Notes: generated by a model from the sequence alone, not told the origin. A stretch of 64,000 nucleotides of DNA from Peribacillus asahii (GCF_003570725.1 NZ_QWVS01000008.1:1-64000); one strand, 5' to 3'; positions 24,368 to 34,132 are shown, numbered from the stretch's first letter. Numbers and translations are program-made.

Positions 24368-25924
24368 CTACAAAGTTTTGGACAGCTTTTGACTATAGAA
24401 GTGAATATCGTCATTATTGACCCACGTCGGATTCTTCCATCCGTCTAAATCGTAATCGTTCATACATTCTTCTGCGAATGCTTCAAACTCGGCTGCTTTT
24501 CCAGAGGCTTGTGCAGCAAATAAAGTTTCCATACGGATTCCCTCATGATTTCCTGCATAGTTTCTCTCATAAAGTTCATGTCTACCTCCGAATTCTGTTC
24601 CGATAGAATCCCAAAGTAATTTAATAATTTTGATTTTTTCTAGCGCCTCAATTCCATTAGATCCTCGATAATATTTTTCAAGATACGGTCTTAACTCTTC
24701 ATTTTGAAAATCACGAGCACTTGACGGCTGAACAATTAAATTTCCACCTACAATTTGCTCAATAATCCCTTTCACGCGCGGCCATGCTTCCGTCATAAAT
24801 ACTCGATATGCTGATCCCCCATCCATATTCGGAAGAACTGTTCCATTTGGACCCGGTACAGGGTTCAATGCCATGGCATCTGTGATTGACCAGAATAAAT
24901 TTCGCCAAGCAATCACTTCACCTGCATTCACTTGAACACCTCTGAATGTATCCGTACCAGCAGTCTTTAACGCTTTCAGTAATATGCCTGAAATTAAATC
25001 CAGTTTCACTGCAAGTCTTGTCGCTCCGTGGAAAGTAAAGCGATTAACAAATCCGCTTTCGGGGAAAAATCGATTCACTTTATCAAAGTCTCCATAAATC
25101 AAGACATTTTCCCAAGGAATTAACACTTTATCAAAAACAAGAACCGCATCATTCTCGTCAAATCGGCTACTTAGCGGATAATCGAATGGACTCCCTAGAA
25201 CAGCAGCTGTCATTTCATATGATTGACGACTGATGAGCTTCACACCTGGAGCATTAATTGGCGCAATAAAAACAACCGCATATTCTTTCTTTTTAATTGG
25301 AACACCGTAGTGACCAACAAAATTATAGTGGGCAAGCGCAGAGCCAGTAGCGACCATCTTTGAACCGCTTACAATTAATCCCTCACTCGTTTCTTCTTCC
25401 ACTCTAATAAATGCATCCCCAGCTTCTTCAACTGGCTTGTTTCGGTCAATTGGTGGATTCACAATAGCGTGATTAAAGAACCAGTTTTTCTCTTGAGCTT
25501 CTTTGTACCAACGCATAGCATTATCTGAATATGGTGCATAAAATTCGGCATGCGAACCTAGTGTAGCTAAGAAGGATGCCTTATAATCTGGAGTTCTTCC
25601 CATTTGCCCATAGGTTAATCTAGCCCATGCTGCGATGGCATCGCGACTTTCTATTAAATCTTGAGGAGTTTTTGGAGTTTGAAAGAATTTATGAGTATAG
25701 GATTCTGATCCGGTATCTGTTTGCTTCGTTAATACATCTTTTGTTTTTTCATCATGAAGGGCATCATATAACCTAGCTATTGAACGAGCAGAATTACGAA
25801 AAGCAGGATGTGTCGTAACGTCTGTTACCCTCTCACCGTGTAACCATACCTCACGTCCATCTCGTAAACTCGCTAAATATTCTTCCCCTGTTAACGGCTT
25901 TCTTAATTTTTGTTCTACAGTCAT
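24368..25924 (-). CDS. pheA1: FADH2-dependent phenol/4-hydroxyphenylacetate hydroxylase, oxygenase component
   Basis: 518 aa, HpaB/PheA family. Typical segments are GEEYLASLRDGREVWLHGERV at the N-terminus, the acyl-CoA-dehydrogenase-like core (GLIVSGSKMVATGSALAHYN) and FGGRHELYERNYAGNHE near the end. It ortho-hydroxylates a phenol with reduced FAD. The rest of the operon handles catechol itself, not homoprotocatechuate, so phenol is the more likely substrate (inference). It is the first gene of the operon, with GAGGAGGG before the ATG and a cre-like site 35 bp upstream. Confidence 0.87.
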   Translation of the reverse strand: MTVEQKLRKPLTGEEYLASLRDGREVWLHGERVTDVTTHPAFRNSARSIARLYDALHDEKTKDVLTKQTDTGSESYTHKFFQTPKTPQDLIESRDAIAAWARLTYGQMGRTPDYKASFLATLGSHAEFYAPYSDNAMRWYKEAQEKNWFFNHAIVNPPIDRNKPVEEAGDAFIRVEEETSEGLIVSGSKMVATGSALAHYNFVGHYGVPIKKKEYAVVFIAPINAPGVKLISRQSYEMTAAVLGSPFDYPLSSRFDENDAVLVFDKVLIPWENVLIYGDFDKVNRFFPESGFVNRFTFHGATRLAVKLDLISGILLKALKTAGTDTFRGVQVNAGEVIAWRNLFWSITDAMALNPVPGPNGTVLPNMDGGSAYRVFMTEAWPRVKGIIEQIVGGNLIVQPSSARDFQNEELRPYLEKYYRGSNGIEALEKIKIIKLLWDSIGTEFGGRHELYERNYAGNHEGIRMETLFAAQASGKAAEFEAFAEECMNDYDLDGWKNPTWVNNDDIHFYSQKLSKTL

Positions 25925-25958
25925 TTTATTCCCTCCTCATAATGGATACCCATTTTAA

Positions 25959-25972
25959 TTAAAGCGCTTTCA
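25959..25972. promoter_or_regulatory. cre-like site (CcpA) upstream of the phenol operon
   Basis: On the minus strand TGAAAGCGCTTTAA matches 13 of 14 bases of the cre consensus TGNAANCGNTNNCA and is palindromic around GCGC. It lies 35-48 bp upstream of the first gene, so CcpA would block the promoter or early transcription when preferred sugars are present. Confidence 0.65.
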
Positions 25973-26105
25973 TGTTGCTGAACCTTTAAGCTACTCTATA
26001 CGTAAATGTTAATAAATTTTCTATTTTTTTATAATTACCAAAACATATGGAAATTTTTATTTTTTTCATTAAAAAAGAAAGAAGGAGAAACACTGCCTCA
26101 AAACA

Positions 26106-26133
26106 AAAAAATCGAGAATCCTCTCGATTTTTT
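26106..26133. terminator. Terminator of the phenol-pathway regulator
   Basis: AAAAAATCGAGA / TCTCGATTTTTT is a perfect 12-bp stem with a 4-base loop and T-runs on both strands. It lies 41 bases past the regulator stop, between it and the phenol operon promoter. Confidence 0.85.
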
Positions 26134-26173
26134 GAAAGCGCAATATTATATTCCTTTCAACGTAGCCATTCAA

Positions 26174-27976
26174 TTAAATGACCTTCATCATATAGTAAAC
26201 CAAAATAGCGATTTGGCAATGAAAACGCCCATTTCCTGTTTTGAGATCAACTTGGCATAAAGACTCGATTTTTTCCATTCTATAACGTAATCCTGGAATG
26301 GATAAATTCAATTGCTGTGCCGTCATATTAATATTTCCATTGTTATCTAAATAGTGTTTTAAAGTTAGAACTAAACTTGATTCATTTTGTCGATCGTATT
26401 CTATTAAATGACCTAATGTCTTCTCATAGAAAACGATAAGTTCTTTAGGATTCATACTTCTTAAAAACAACATAATAGGATCAATTTGATCAGAAATAGC
26501 TCGTTTACTTTCTTTCGGGTATGCCTCTTTTAAGAAATCACAAATGCGAAAGGCCTCTTGATAACTATCACCTATTTCAACAATTGAATTCGAAATACGT
26601 CCAATACCGATATAATATTGAATCTTTTTTATTTCCTTTTTTATTAAACTTTCCATATGAGATAAGGTGTCGTAAATGGTCGTTTTCTCTTCAAGCCCTG
26701 TCGGAAGAATCAGTACAAGATAACATTCTTTCATAAACATATCGATTGTCGGATAGGCGGCATTCAACACAAGTCTAATACTCTCGTTCTTTTCTTCCGA
26801 TTCACTTTTAATCACAATGACTCGATTTCTTTTTTCTATATCAAATTCAAAAAGATGTTGAGCACTTTCTAAAAAGGATTTTGTATCTAATCGACCTTCT
26901 AACAATTCTTCAAAGAAATCAACTTTTTTCTTCCATGTTAACTGAACCATCATCCGCTGAGTGTACAATTGAATAGCAAAAACAGATAAAGAACGTTGAA
27001 TGATCATTTGTTCTTCTTGATTCAATGGTTGATCTCCTATAATGATCAGTTTTCCGAGATTCACTTTGTTGGCGCTGATTATAAAGGTTTCATTTGAAAT
27101 GGTTTCCTGATATACTCTCCTATCTTCTTCTCTGTAGAAAACAGAAGCAAGAACCTTACCTCGTTCAATAACAACACTTCTTCCTAATACGCGAGATAAT
27201 ACCTCTAAAAGGCTAGATAAACGATCTCCGTCTAATAACAAATTGGTCAACTTTTGATGAATTTCTTCCGAACGTTTAATGGACTGATTTAATGAATGGA
27301 CTTCACTATACATTTTATCTAACTCAGTGGCTAATAATTCGGTTTGAAAGTAGCGCAAAAGAGCTTGATATTCCGGTACATGTTCTTCAACCGTTTGCGC
27401 AACAAAATAACATTTTTCATCACCTTTGCCCATACATTGTTGTTCATATATATAGACTGACTTTCCTAATGTTTTCTCTAAATACCCTTTTACATACCCA
27501 ATCAGTATCCAGCACACACCTTCATCACAGCACCCAAAATGACGAATATGCTCTTCCGCTTCAAAGGAATGATACCAGTTACCTGAAAGATAAAACTTAT
27601 CATCCGATAGTTCTAATACATCCGGTTCAACTGTAACAAGACCTTCTAAAGTATGAAGTGATGGACCAGCGAGGATTAACTCTTTTTTAGAATTCCAATC
27701 ATGCATTTCCTCAATACAACTACCATCATTAAAGCCGGAAGCCCAACCCAAACGTAATAAAAATCCTTTTGCTCGATCCATACTTAATGTTGTAATCAAT
27801 TCTTTTCGTAAAAGTCCGAGTGCCTCGACAGACAGCAAAGCCATTCTTTTTTCATTCAGTGTAATCGTACCAAGCCTTGGATTGATATCAATAGCATTAT
27901 CAAATAACAAATGATGAGCCTTTATTTCGTTCAACCCCTCTCCCAACACTTTAGAAAACAGATGAATCGATAACAA
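26174..27976 (-). CDS. XylR_N/V4R sensor with PucR-type helix-turn-helix; activator of phenol degradation
   Basis: About 600 aa. Residues about 20-115 look like the aromatic-sensing XylR/DmpR N-terminal domain (LFDNAIDINPRLGTITLNEKR). Residues about 120-195 are a V4R domain with the Cys cluster GCCDEGVC...CMGKGDEKCYF, a probable zinc site. A linker and GAF/PucR-like middle follow, and the end is a PucR-type HTH (NMTAQQLNLSIPGLRYRMEKIE). There is no AAA+ domain, so it should act on a sigma-A promoter, unlike DmpR/XylR. The TTG start at 27976 has a poor ribosome binding site and the true start is uncertain. A cre-like site lies just upstream. Confidence 0.8.
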   Translation of the reverse strand: MLSIHLFSKVLGEGLNEIKAHHLLFDNAIDINPRLGTITLNEKRMALLSVEALGLLRKELITTLSMDRAKGFLLRLGWASGFNDGSCIEEMHDWNSKKELILAGPSLHTLEGLVTVEPDVLELSDDKFYLSGNWYHSFEAEEHIRHFGCCDEGVCWILIGYVKGYLEKTLGKSVYIYEQQCMGKGDEKCYFVAQTVEEHVPEYQALLRYFQTELLATELDKMYSEVHSLNQSIKRSEEIHQKLTNLLLDGDRLSSLLEVLSRVLGRSVVIERGKVLASVFYREEDRRVYQETISNETFIISANKVNLGKLIIIGDQPLNQEEQMIIQRSLSVFAIQLYTQRMMVQLTWKKKVDFFEELLEGRLDTKSFLESAQHLFEFDIEKRNRVIVIKSESEEKNESIRLVLNAAYPTIDMFMKECYLVLILPTGLEEKTTIYDTLSHMESLIKKEIKKIQYYIGIGRISNSIVEIGDSYQEAFRICDFLKEAYPKESKRAISDQIDPIMLFLRSMNPKELIVFYEKTLGHLIEYDRQNESSLVLTLKHYLDNNGNINMTAQQLNLSIPGLRYRMEKIESLCQVDLKTGNGRFHCQIAILVYYMMKVI

Positions 27977-27990
27977 ATCCAGTACACTCT

Positions 27991-28004
27991 AGGAAGCGTT
28001 TACA
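27991..28004. promoter_or_regulatory. cre-like site (CcpA) upstream of the regulator
   Basis: On the minus strand TGTAAACGCTTCCT carries the full TGNAANCGNT core of cre and differs only at the last base. It lies 15 bp before the proposed start of the aromatic-degradation regulator, which suggests catabolite repression at a second level. Confidence 0.55.
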
Positions 28005-28181
28005 ATCAAATGACTTATTTTACATAAAATTACATTTATTATAACAAATATTCTCTAAAATCTACATTATAAAACACCTGGAACCTATTTACCCCCACCT
28101 TCACCGTACCGCCCCCCATCGCTTATAATCTATCACCAAACGTGGTACTATAAACACATGAAGGAAAAAGGAGGAAATAAT

Positions 28182-29417
28182 TTGAAAACTGAAATAATCG
28201 AACGATTCACTTCCTATGTAAAAATAGACACTCAATCCAATGAAGCAAACGCAGCATGTCCGTCTACTCCAGGACAGTTAATCCTTGCAAATCAATTAGT
28301 AGAAGAGCTAAAAACGATTGGCATGGAAGACGTAACTATTGATCCAAACGGATATGTGATGGCCACACTGCCTTCTAATACGACGAAACAAGTACCAACG
28401 ATTGGATTTTTAGCCCACGTGGACACAGCCACTGATTTTACGGGGAAAGATGTAAAACCGAAAATTGTGGAAAACTACGACGGCAAAGAGATTACCTTAA
28501 ATAAAGAGCTCTCTGTCGTTTTATCTCCGAAAGAGTTCCCTTCACTCTCTCAGTATATCGGACATACACTCATAACAACGGATGGAACAACACTTCTTGG
28601 AGCCGATAATAAATCCGGGATTGCTGAAATTATGACCGCTATGGACTATTTAATAAAACATCCGGAAATTAAACATGGAAAAATCCGTGTAGCTTTTACA
28701 CCTGATGAAGAAATTGGTCGAGGCCCTCATAAATTTGACGTAGATGCCTTTAACGCCAAATTTGCCTACACAGTTGATGGTGGTCCTCTCGGTGAATTAG
28801 AATACGAAAGCTTTAACGCAGCGGGTGCTAAGATTACGATTAAAGGAACGAATATCCACCCTGGAACAGCGAAAGGAAAAATGGTCCACTCTGCCAAAAT
28901 TGCGATGGAGCTGCATAGTAGGCTACCTATAGCCGAGGCACCTGAATATACAGAAGGATATGAAGGTTTCTATCATCTTCTCTCTTTCAACGGAGATGTG
29001 GAAGAAACAAAATTATCCTACATTATTCGCGATTTTGATCGAAATCAATTTAACGAACGAAAACAATTCATTAAACAGATTGTAGATGAATTGCGTGAAA
29101 AGTACGGCCAAGATCGTATTCTTCTTGATTTAAACGATCAATATTATAATATGAGAGAAAAAATCGAACCCGTTAAAGAAATTGTCGACATCGCCTCTCA
29201 AGCTATGAAAAATTTAAACATCGAGCCAAAAATTTCGCCTATTCGCGGCGGTACAGATGGTTCTCAATTATCTTATATGGGACTGCCTACACCAAATATA
29301 TTTACAGGCGGCGAGAACTTCCATGGAAAATACGAATTCATTTCCGTCGATAATATGATAAAAGCAACCTATGTCATTATTGAGATTGCAAAGCTATTTG
29401 AAGAAGCAGAAGAATAA
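28182..29417 (+). CDS. pepT: Peptidase T (tripeptide aminopeptidase)
   Basis: 411 aa, M20 metallopeptidase. Metal and catalytic motifs are [33 protein letters not shown] and the C-terminal [23 protein letters not shown]. It releases the N-terminal residue of tripeptides in the cytoplasm. The frame opens at 28158, but AAGGAGG lies within it; the TTG at 28182 (7-base spacing) starts [19 protein letters not shown], as other Bacillus PepT proteins do. It is monocistronic. Confidence 0.93.
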   Translation: MKTEIIERFTSYVKIDTQSNEANAACPSTPGQLILANQLVEELKTIGMEDVTIDPNGYVMATLPSNTTKQVPTIGFLAHVDTATDFTGKDVKPKIVENYDGKEITLNKELSVVLSPKEFPSLSQYIGHTLITTDGTTLLGADNKSGIAEIMTAMDYLIKHPEIKHGKIRVAFTPDEEIGRGPHKFDVDAFNAKFAYTVDGGPLGELEYESFNAAGAKITIKGTNIHPGTAKGKMVHSAKIAMELHSRLPIAEAPEYTEGYEGFYHLLSFNGDVEETKLSYIIRDFDRNQFNERKQFIKQIVDELREKYGQDRILLDLNDQYYNMREKIEPVKEIVDIASQAMKNLNIEPKISPIRGGTDGSQLSYMGLPTPNIFTGGENFHGKYEFISVDNMIKATYVIIEIAKLFEEAEE

Positions 29418-29425
29418 TAAAAAGT

Positions 29426-29470
29426 GCCAGTGTGCCTTTTCATCAGATAAGGCACACTGGCATCTTTTCA
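29426..29470 (+). terminator. Terminator of pepT
   Basis: TGCCAGTGTGCCTT / AAGGCACACTGGCA, a 14-bp stem beginning nine bases after the stop and followed by TCTTTTC. Confidence 0.85.
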
Positions 29471-29475
29471 TGTTA

Positions 29476-31068
29476 TCACAATGATTGTTGGCTTCTTTCC
29501 TTTTCCTCTAACGCTCCGTAATACATATACATGTTTTTCCCTAATGATTTAGAATAGTACAACGCATCATCAGCATGCTTATAAAGTGCTTCTAAATCTG
29601 TTCCATCATTTGGATATAACACACCACCCGCACTAACCGTAACGTTCTTGCTATGAAGGATTTTATTCCCTTGTGAAAGTAACTCTGATGTGCTATCACA
29701 ATCATTAATCCACGGCCTATTTAAGGCGTCTATAATAGAACAGGCTATTTTTTGAAGTTCTTCCTGATCACTTATATTTTCAATGACTATAGCAAACTCG
29801 TCTCCACCAAACCTAGCAATAAAAGCATCCTCCGGCAAAGTCTGTTTCATATATGCAGCCACGTACTTTAATAAAATATCTCCTTTATCATGACCCAGCG
29901 CATCATTAACTACTTTAAAATTATCCAAATCTAATAACAACATTCCAAATTTCTTTTTACGCTTCATTAAAATCTCATTGACTTCACTTTCAAATGCCGC
30001 TCGATTTTTTAAACCCGTGAGCCCATCATGAAAAGCTAAATACATCGGTTTTGCCACCATTTTTGTTATTAAAAAGGCTAAGATAATGGCTAAGATTACA
30101 GTCCCTACAAACTGAAAAATAAATGCCAACTTATTTTTTGATAATTCCTTTTGTACGGCATCTTCATTGTATACAATCTCTACTAAACGAGTTGTGGAAT
30201 GACCTCTGCTCTCATCTGAATGATACTTTACATATTTATAGACAACATCTTTCCCTTTGTATGTATCGCTAAATAGTAACGTATCTTCATCATCTTCTAG
30301 CCACTCTAAATATTTTCTACGATCCACACCTAATCTATTGCCTTCTGGTGACGATTCTCCTATTAAATATCCATCATTGTTATAAATCGCTATGTTCTCA
30401 ATAAATTCGTACTTCTCTTTCAACTCTTCAATTGTTTTTAGAAAATTAAACTTATTAAAAATTTCATCATTTTTTAAATCGTATCCTAATTCAATGATAT
30501 ATTGCTGATCTTTTGTCGGCAGATAACTAAATTTTTTCAGTTCTCCTGTTTTTTGCTGAATATCTACCCCATCATGCGTAAATCCTTCGCTTATCCTCCT
30601 GTCGTCCAATAATTCTGAAAACTCTTTACAACACTGACTAAAATTAATTCCTACATCCTTTTGAAAGCTACTATGAATAATGGTATTTTCATTATTAATA
30701 ATATATACATCCATACCTAATTCATTTTTTAACGCCTTGAAATTCCACTCATTAAAGTTGCTATTCTTCTCATATTGTTTTAATAACTCCATTGAGTTGT
30801 TTTCCATAACCTTTGCAATGCTATTATCAAATATTGCATATGCTTGATCTAAATCTTTTAAAACCTGAACAATATTCATTTCTACCAATTCGATTTTGGT
30901 ATCATGGTCCTCTATTAATTCCTGGCTCATTCTATTCATATTAACCAATGATAATAACAAAATAAGAAGGACTGAAAAGACAGTCATCATCATTAATAAT
31001 TTCCATCTAAATTTCTTCAACAATAGTACCACGCTCTTTTTAAATTTGATAACAGAGTAGTTATACAA
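29476..31068 (-). CDS. Membrane diguanylate cyclase (GGDEF)
   Basis: Up to 530 aa. Two membrane helices (about 20-42 and 310-333) bracket an extracytoplasmic sensor of about 265 residues. The GGDEF domain follows (GLTGLKNRAAFE, ARFGGDEFAIV), so it should make cyclic di-GMP from two GTP. The residues before GGDEF do not show the RxxD inhibitory site. The TTG start at 31068 has no good ribosome binding site; a TTG about 16 codons further in is possible. It is a single gene; the signal is unknown. Confidence 0.87.
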   Translation of the reverse strand: MYNYSVIKFKKSVVLLLKKFRWKLLMMMTVFSVLLILLLSLVNMNRMSQELIEDHDTKIELVEMNIVQVLKDLDQAYAIFDNSIAKVMENNSMELLKQYEKNSNFNEWNFKALKNELGMDVYIINNENTIIHSSFQKDVGINFSQCCKEFSELLDDRRISEGFTHDGVDIQQKTGELKKFSYLPTKDQQYIIELGYDLKNDEIFNKFNFLKTIEELKEKYEFIENIAIYNNDGYLIGESSPEGNRLGVDRRKYLEWLEDDEDTLLFSDTYKGKDVVYKYVKYHSDESRGHSTTRLVEIVYNEDAVQKELSKNKLAFIFQFVGTVILAIILAFLITKMVAKPMYLAFHDGLTGLKNRAAFESEVNEILMKRKKKFGMLLLDLDNFKVVNDALGHDKGDILLKYVAAYMKQTLPEDAFIARFGGDEFAIVIENISDQEELQKIACSIIDALNRPWINDCDSTSELLSQGNKILHSKNVTVSAGGVLYPNDGTDLEALYKHADDALYYSKSLGKNMYMYYGALEEKERSQQSL

Positions 31069-31210
31069 GGTGCTGATTTTAGTAGAATAGATTTATGTTT
31101 AAACATATATTACCTAAAATATATAATAAATGTCTTTATTTTGATATCATACCATAAAAAACATTTGGTTTATATGAATTAACCCTAACACTTTACCCCA
31201 CCTAAAAAAT

Positions 31211-31243
31211 AAAAAACACCAGAAACCCAAAAGGTAATCTGGT
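31211..31243 (-). terminator. Terminator of the NAD-salvage operon
   Basis: On the minus strand ACCAGA...TCTGGT with an inner ACC/GGT pairing, followed by GTTTTTTATTTTTT. It lies 25 bases after the nadD-like stop. Confidence 0.75.
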
Positions 31244-31267
31244 ACTTTTTTTATTAATAGTATTCAT

Positions 31268-31966
31268 TTACCTCGAAATTTCGCGGTATAAATTGTGCTC
31301 CTTTATATAGGAATAACACTCATCTGGAAGTAAAAACTCCGGGTCACCATTTCTTGCTAGTTCTTCTCGAATATAGGTAGAACTAATTTCCATTGCAAGG
31401 CCTTTATCTAAAAATTGAAATCTTCCATCATCATAATTTCTTAGCAAAGCTGATGAACTAATCGTTTTTAACATATCAATTCCATTTCTAGCCATCACAA
31501 TAAATTGATTATTGGCAACTAATTGTTCATCCATCCTCCATTTCCTCTCAGCAATATCGACTAAAAGATCCGCCCCCATAATGAAAAAAAGATCTGCTTT
31601 AGGAAAGATTTCTTTGAAATATTCCATCGTATAGTACGTATATTGTTTGCCCGGTAAAACATGTAATTCATACGTATCTAAAAGAAAGGTCTGTTTATTC
31701 TTAATAGCTAAACGGACCATTTCTTCTCGATGTTGATCAGATGTTTGCAACTTCTTATCTACTCGTTTATGAGAGGAAGGCAAAAAGATAACAAAATCTA
31801 ACTTTTTACGATGACGAACTGTATTCGCTGTCCATAAATGCACATTCGTAACCGGATCAAAGGATGAACCATACACGCCAATTCGTGCTCCCTCTTTAAA
31901 TAACGCATCGACATCCTTACCTGGATTTAAATTTTCAAAATACAATTTAGTTGCTGTCAGACTCAT
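31268..31966 (-). CDS. nadD: Nicotinate-nucleotide adenylyltransferase (NadD-like)
   Basis: 232 aa nucleotidyltransferase. The N-terminal core GVYGSSFDPVTNVHL corresponds to the GxFDPxHxGH motif, with TNVH in place of the usual (H/T)xGH. The C-terminal motif ISSTYIREEL matches ISST.IR. It joins nicotinate mononucleotide (or NMN) to AMP. It is about 40 residues longer than standard Bacillus NadD and sits in an NAD-salvage operon, so it may be a second, salvage-specific enzyme; the housekeeping nadD would lie elsewhere. Confidence 0.82.
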   Translation of the reverse strand: MSLTATKLYFENLNPGKDVDALFKEGARIGVYGSSFDPVTNVHLWTANTVRHRKKLDFVIFLPSSHKRVDKKLQTSDQHREEMVRLAIKNKQTFLLDTYELHVLPGKQYTYYTMEYFKEIFPKADLFFIMGADLLVDIAERKWRMDEQLVANNQFIVMARNGIDMLKTISSSALLRNYDDGRFQFLDKGLAMEISSTYIREELARNGDPEFLLPDECYSYIKEHNLYREISR

Positions 31967-31985
31967 CCTTCCCCCTCCTTATCCT

Positions 31986-33458
31986 TTATGTTTCTTTCAA
32001 CTTAGCTACTTTCTCTTGCACAGCAGCAATATGCTGCATTTTATTTTCCCAACACTTTGTACTAAGATCCACTGGATATTCTTCTGGATGCAAGATACGT
32101 TTATATTCGTCCCATAATAACCGTAAGCTGTCTTTTGTATATTGTTGAATGTCATAAATATCAGGTAATTCATATACTAATGTTCCATTCACAAATATGT
32201 CATGATGCAAGTTTCTCGCTTCAAAATTCGTAACAAACTTACTAATGTAAGGGTGAACTGGATGGAACATTTTTAATTTTTCTTCTTGTTGAACTTGTTC
32301 TTCTTCTAAAGCAATATAATCTCCCTCAGAGCGTTTATTAGCTTGATTAATAATTCGGTACACTTTTTTCAGTCCGGGTGTTGTGACTTTTTCAGGATTA
32401 GCAGAAATCTTAATCGTATCTATCATATTTCCAGATTCCTCTTCAATTGAAACTAATTTATATACAGCTCCAAGCGCCGGCTGGTCATACGCTGTAATAA
32501 GCTTTGTGCCGATTCCCCAACTATCAATTTTTGCCCCTTGAGATTTTAAGTTCATAATCGTATATTCATCTAAATCATTAGAAGCAATAATCTTCGCCTC
32601 TGTAAAACCAGCATCATCCAACATTTGTCTAGCTTGCTTAGAAAGATAAGCTAGGTCACCGCTATCTAACCGAATACCGATAAAATTAATTTTATCGCCT
32701 AGCTCTTTGGCTACTCGAATAGCAGCCGGGACCCCTGACTTTAACGTATCAAAGGTGTCGACTAAAAATACACAATCTCTATGGCAGCTTGCATATTTAT
32801 GAAAAGCTACATATTCATCTCCATAGGCTTGAATCATTGCATGAGCGTGAGTACCTGAAACAGGGATTCCAAATAATTTCCCCGCTCGAACGTTACTTGT
32901 CGCGTCAAACCCACCTATGAAAGCGGCTCTTGTACCCCAGATTGCGGCCTCCATCTCTTGAGCTCTTCTAGTTCCAAATTCCATAGCGATTTCATCGCCT
33001 ACAACTTGTTTGATTCTAGAAGCTTTCGTTGCAATTAATGTTTGGTAATTGACGATATTGAGCAAGGCTGTTTCAATGAGCTGCGCTTCTGCCAACGGTG
33101 CTTCAATACGCATAATAGGCTCATTCCCAAAAACTAATTCCCCCTCCTTCATTCCCTGAATGGTTCCCGTAAACTTTACGCTGCGTAAATATGTTAAAAA
33201 CTCTTCATTATATCCTAATTCATCGCGTAAATATTCAATATCACTATCGCTAAAGGCAAACTCATTAATATACTCAATTACTTTTTCTAACCCCGCAAAA
33301 ACAGCATAGCCATTTCCAAAGGGAAGTTTTCTAAAGTACAGTTCGAATACAGCCTTCCTTTGATGGATGCCATCACTCCAATACGCTTGCGCCATATTAA
33401 TTTGATATAAATCGGTATGAAGAGCTAAACTATCATCTCTATATGATCTTTTCATCAT
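31986..33458 (-). CDS. pncB: Nicotinate phosphoribosyltransferase
   Basis: 490 aa. Family features are HTDLYQINMAQAYW at the start, the EFGTRRAQ region, GTHAHAMIQAYGDEYVAF with the His that is phosphorylated in this family, and IRLDSGDLAYLSKQAR. It converts nicotinate and PRPP to nicotinate mononucleotide. It is the second gene of the operon, 25 bp after pncA and 19 bp before the nadD-like gene, so the three enzymes form a nicotinamide-to-NaAD route. Confidence 0.93.
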   Translation of the reverse strand: MMKRSYRDDSLALHTDLYQINMAQAYWSDGIHQRKAVFELYFRKLPFGNGYAVFAGLEKVIEYINEFAFSDSDIEYLRDELGYNEEFLTYLRSVKFTGTIQGMKEGELVFGNEPIMRIEAPLAEAQLIETALLNIVNYQTLIATKASRIKQVVGDEIAMEFGTRRAQEMEAAIWGTRAAFIGGFDATSNVRAGKLFGIPVSGTHAHAMIQAYGDEYVAFHKYASCHRDCVFLVDTFDTLKSGVPAAIRVAKELGDKINFIGIRLDSGDLAYLSKQARQMLDDAGFTEAKIIASNDLDEYTIMNLKSQGAKIDSWGIGTKLITAYDQPALGAVYKLVSIEEESGNMIDTIKISANPEKVTTPGLKKVYRIINQANKRSEGDYIALEEEQVQQEEKLKMFHPVHPYISKFVTNFEARNLHHDIFVNGTLVYELPDIYDIQQYTKDSLRLLWDEYKRILHPEEYPVDLSTKCWENKMQHIAAVQEKVAKLKET

Positions 33459-33483
33459 CTTCTCTCCTTTTCCTTATTCAATG

Positions 33484-34029
33484 TCATCGAATTTCAGCAC
33501 CTAAACTATTTACAAAGTGCGTTAACGCCCATTTATGTCCCTCTTCGTTAAAACTAGCTACTGCTTTTTCATGTACGACGATATGATATCCAAGATTATA
33601 AGAATCTACTGCTGTGTGCAGCAGACAAATGTCTGTACAAACACCAACTAAATGAACTTCTGTTATTCCTCTTTCACGAAGCTTAAGATTCAAATCCGTT
33701 CCTGCAAAAGCGGAATATCTTGTTTTGTCCATCCAATATACATGGTCCTCATGTTGATGCCGTTCGTATATCGATTGCAAATGTCCGTATAATAATCTAC
33801 CCGATGTTCCTTTGATATTATGAGGTGGAAATAAACTTGTTTCCGGATGAAAAGGATCCTCTTTCTCATGGGCATCAATCGCAAAAACGACGAAATCACC
33901 TTGTTCTATAAACTCTTTTGTTAGACTAACAATCGTTTCTTCAATCTTTTCTGCTGGCTCTCCTACCGGCAAAGCTCCATTAACAAAATCATTGGTGTAA
34001 TCAATATTAATCAATGCTCTTTTATTCAT
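33484..34029 (-). CDS. pncA: Nicotinamidase
   Basis: 181 aa isochorismatase-like amidase. The Asp-Lys-Cys triad is seen in NIDYTNDF, MDKTRYSAF and GVCTDICLLHTA, with metal-binding DAHEKEDPFHPE. It deamidates nicotinamide to nicotinate. It is the first gene of the salvage operon, with GAGGAGAGG before the ATG and an NrtR-type operator 34-50 bp upstream. Confidence 0.93.
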   Translation of the reverse strand: MNKRALINIDYTNDFVNGALPVGEPAEKIEETIVSLTKEFIEQGDFVVFAIDAHEKEDPFHPETSLFPPHNIKGTSGRLLYGHLQSIYERHQHEDHVYWMDKTRYSAFAGTDLNLKLRERGITEVHLVGVCTDICLLHTAVDSYNLGYHIVVHEKAVASFNEEGHKWALTHFVNSLGAEIR

Positions 34030-34062
34030 TTATACCCTCTCCTCTTGTGTTTTATATTAATG

Positions 34063-34079
34063 ATTAACTAAACGTTAAT
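34063..34079. promoter_or_regulatory. NrtR-type operator upstream of pncA
   Basis: ATTAACTAAACGTTAAT, an inverted repeat (ATTAAC / GTTAAT, 5-base spacer). A near-identical 17-mer occurs upstream of nrtR itself. The two match at 15 of 17 bases. Confidence 0.7.
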
Positions 34080-34090
34080 TATTTTTCTAA

Positions 34091-34125
34091 AAAAAGAGAA
34101 ACACACCGGCACATTTTCTCTTTTT
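34091..34125. terminator. Terminator of nrtR
   Basis: AAAAAGAGAAA / TTTTCTCTTTTT, an 11-bp stem with a 13-base loop, eight bases past the nrtR stop. Confidence 0.75.
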
Positions 34126-34132
34126 CGAAAGC

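Noticed and set aside
17545-25924. Reading the aromatic operon as a homoprotocatechuate (4-hydroxyphenylacetate) pathway
   Set aside because: The isomerase/decarboxylase steps of that pathway are absent. The lower genes match catechol-type DmpE/F/G/H and XylH, so phenol/catechol fits better.
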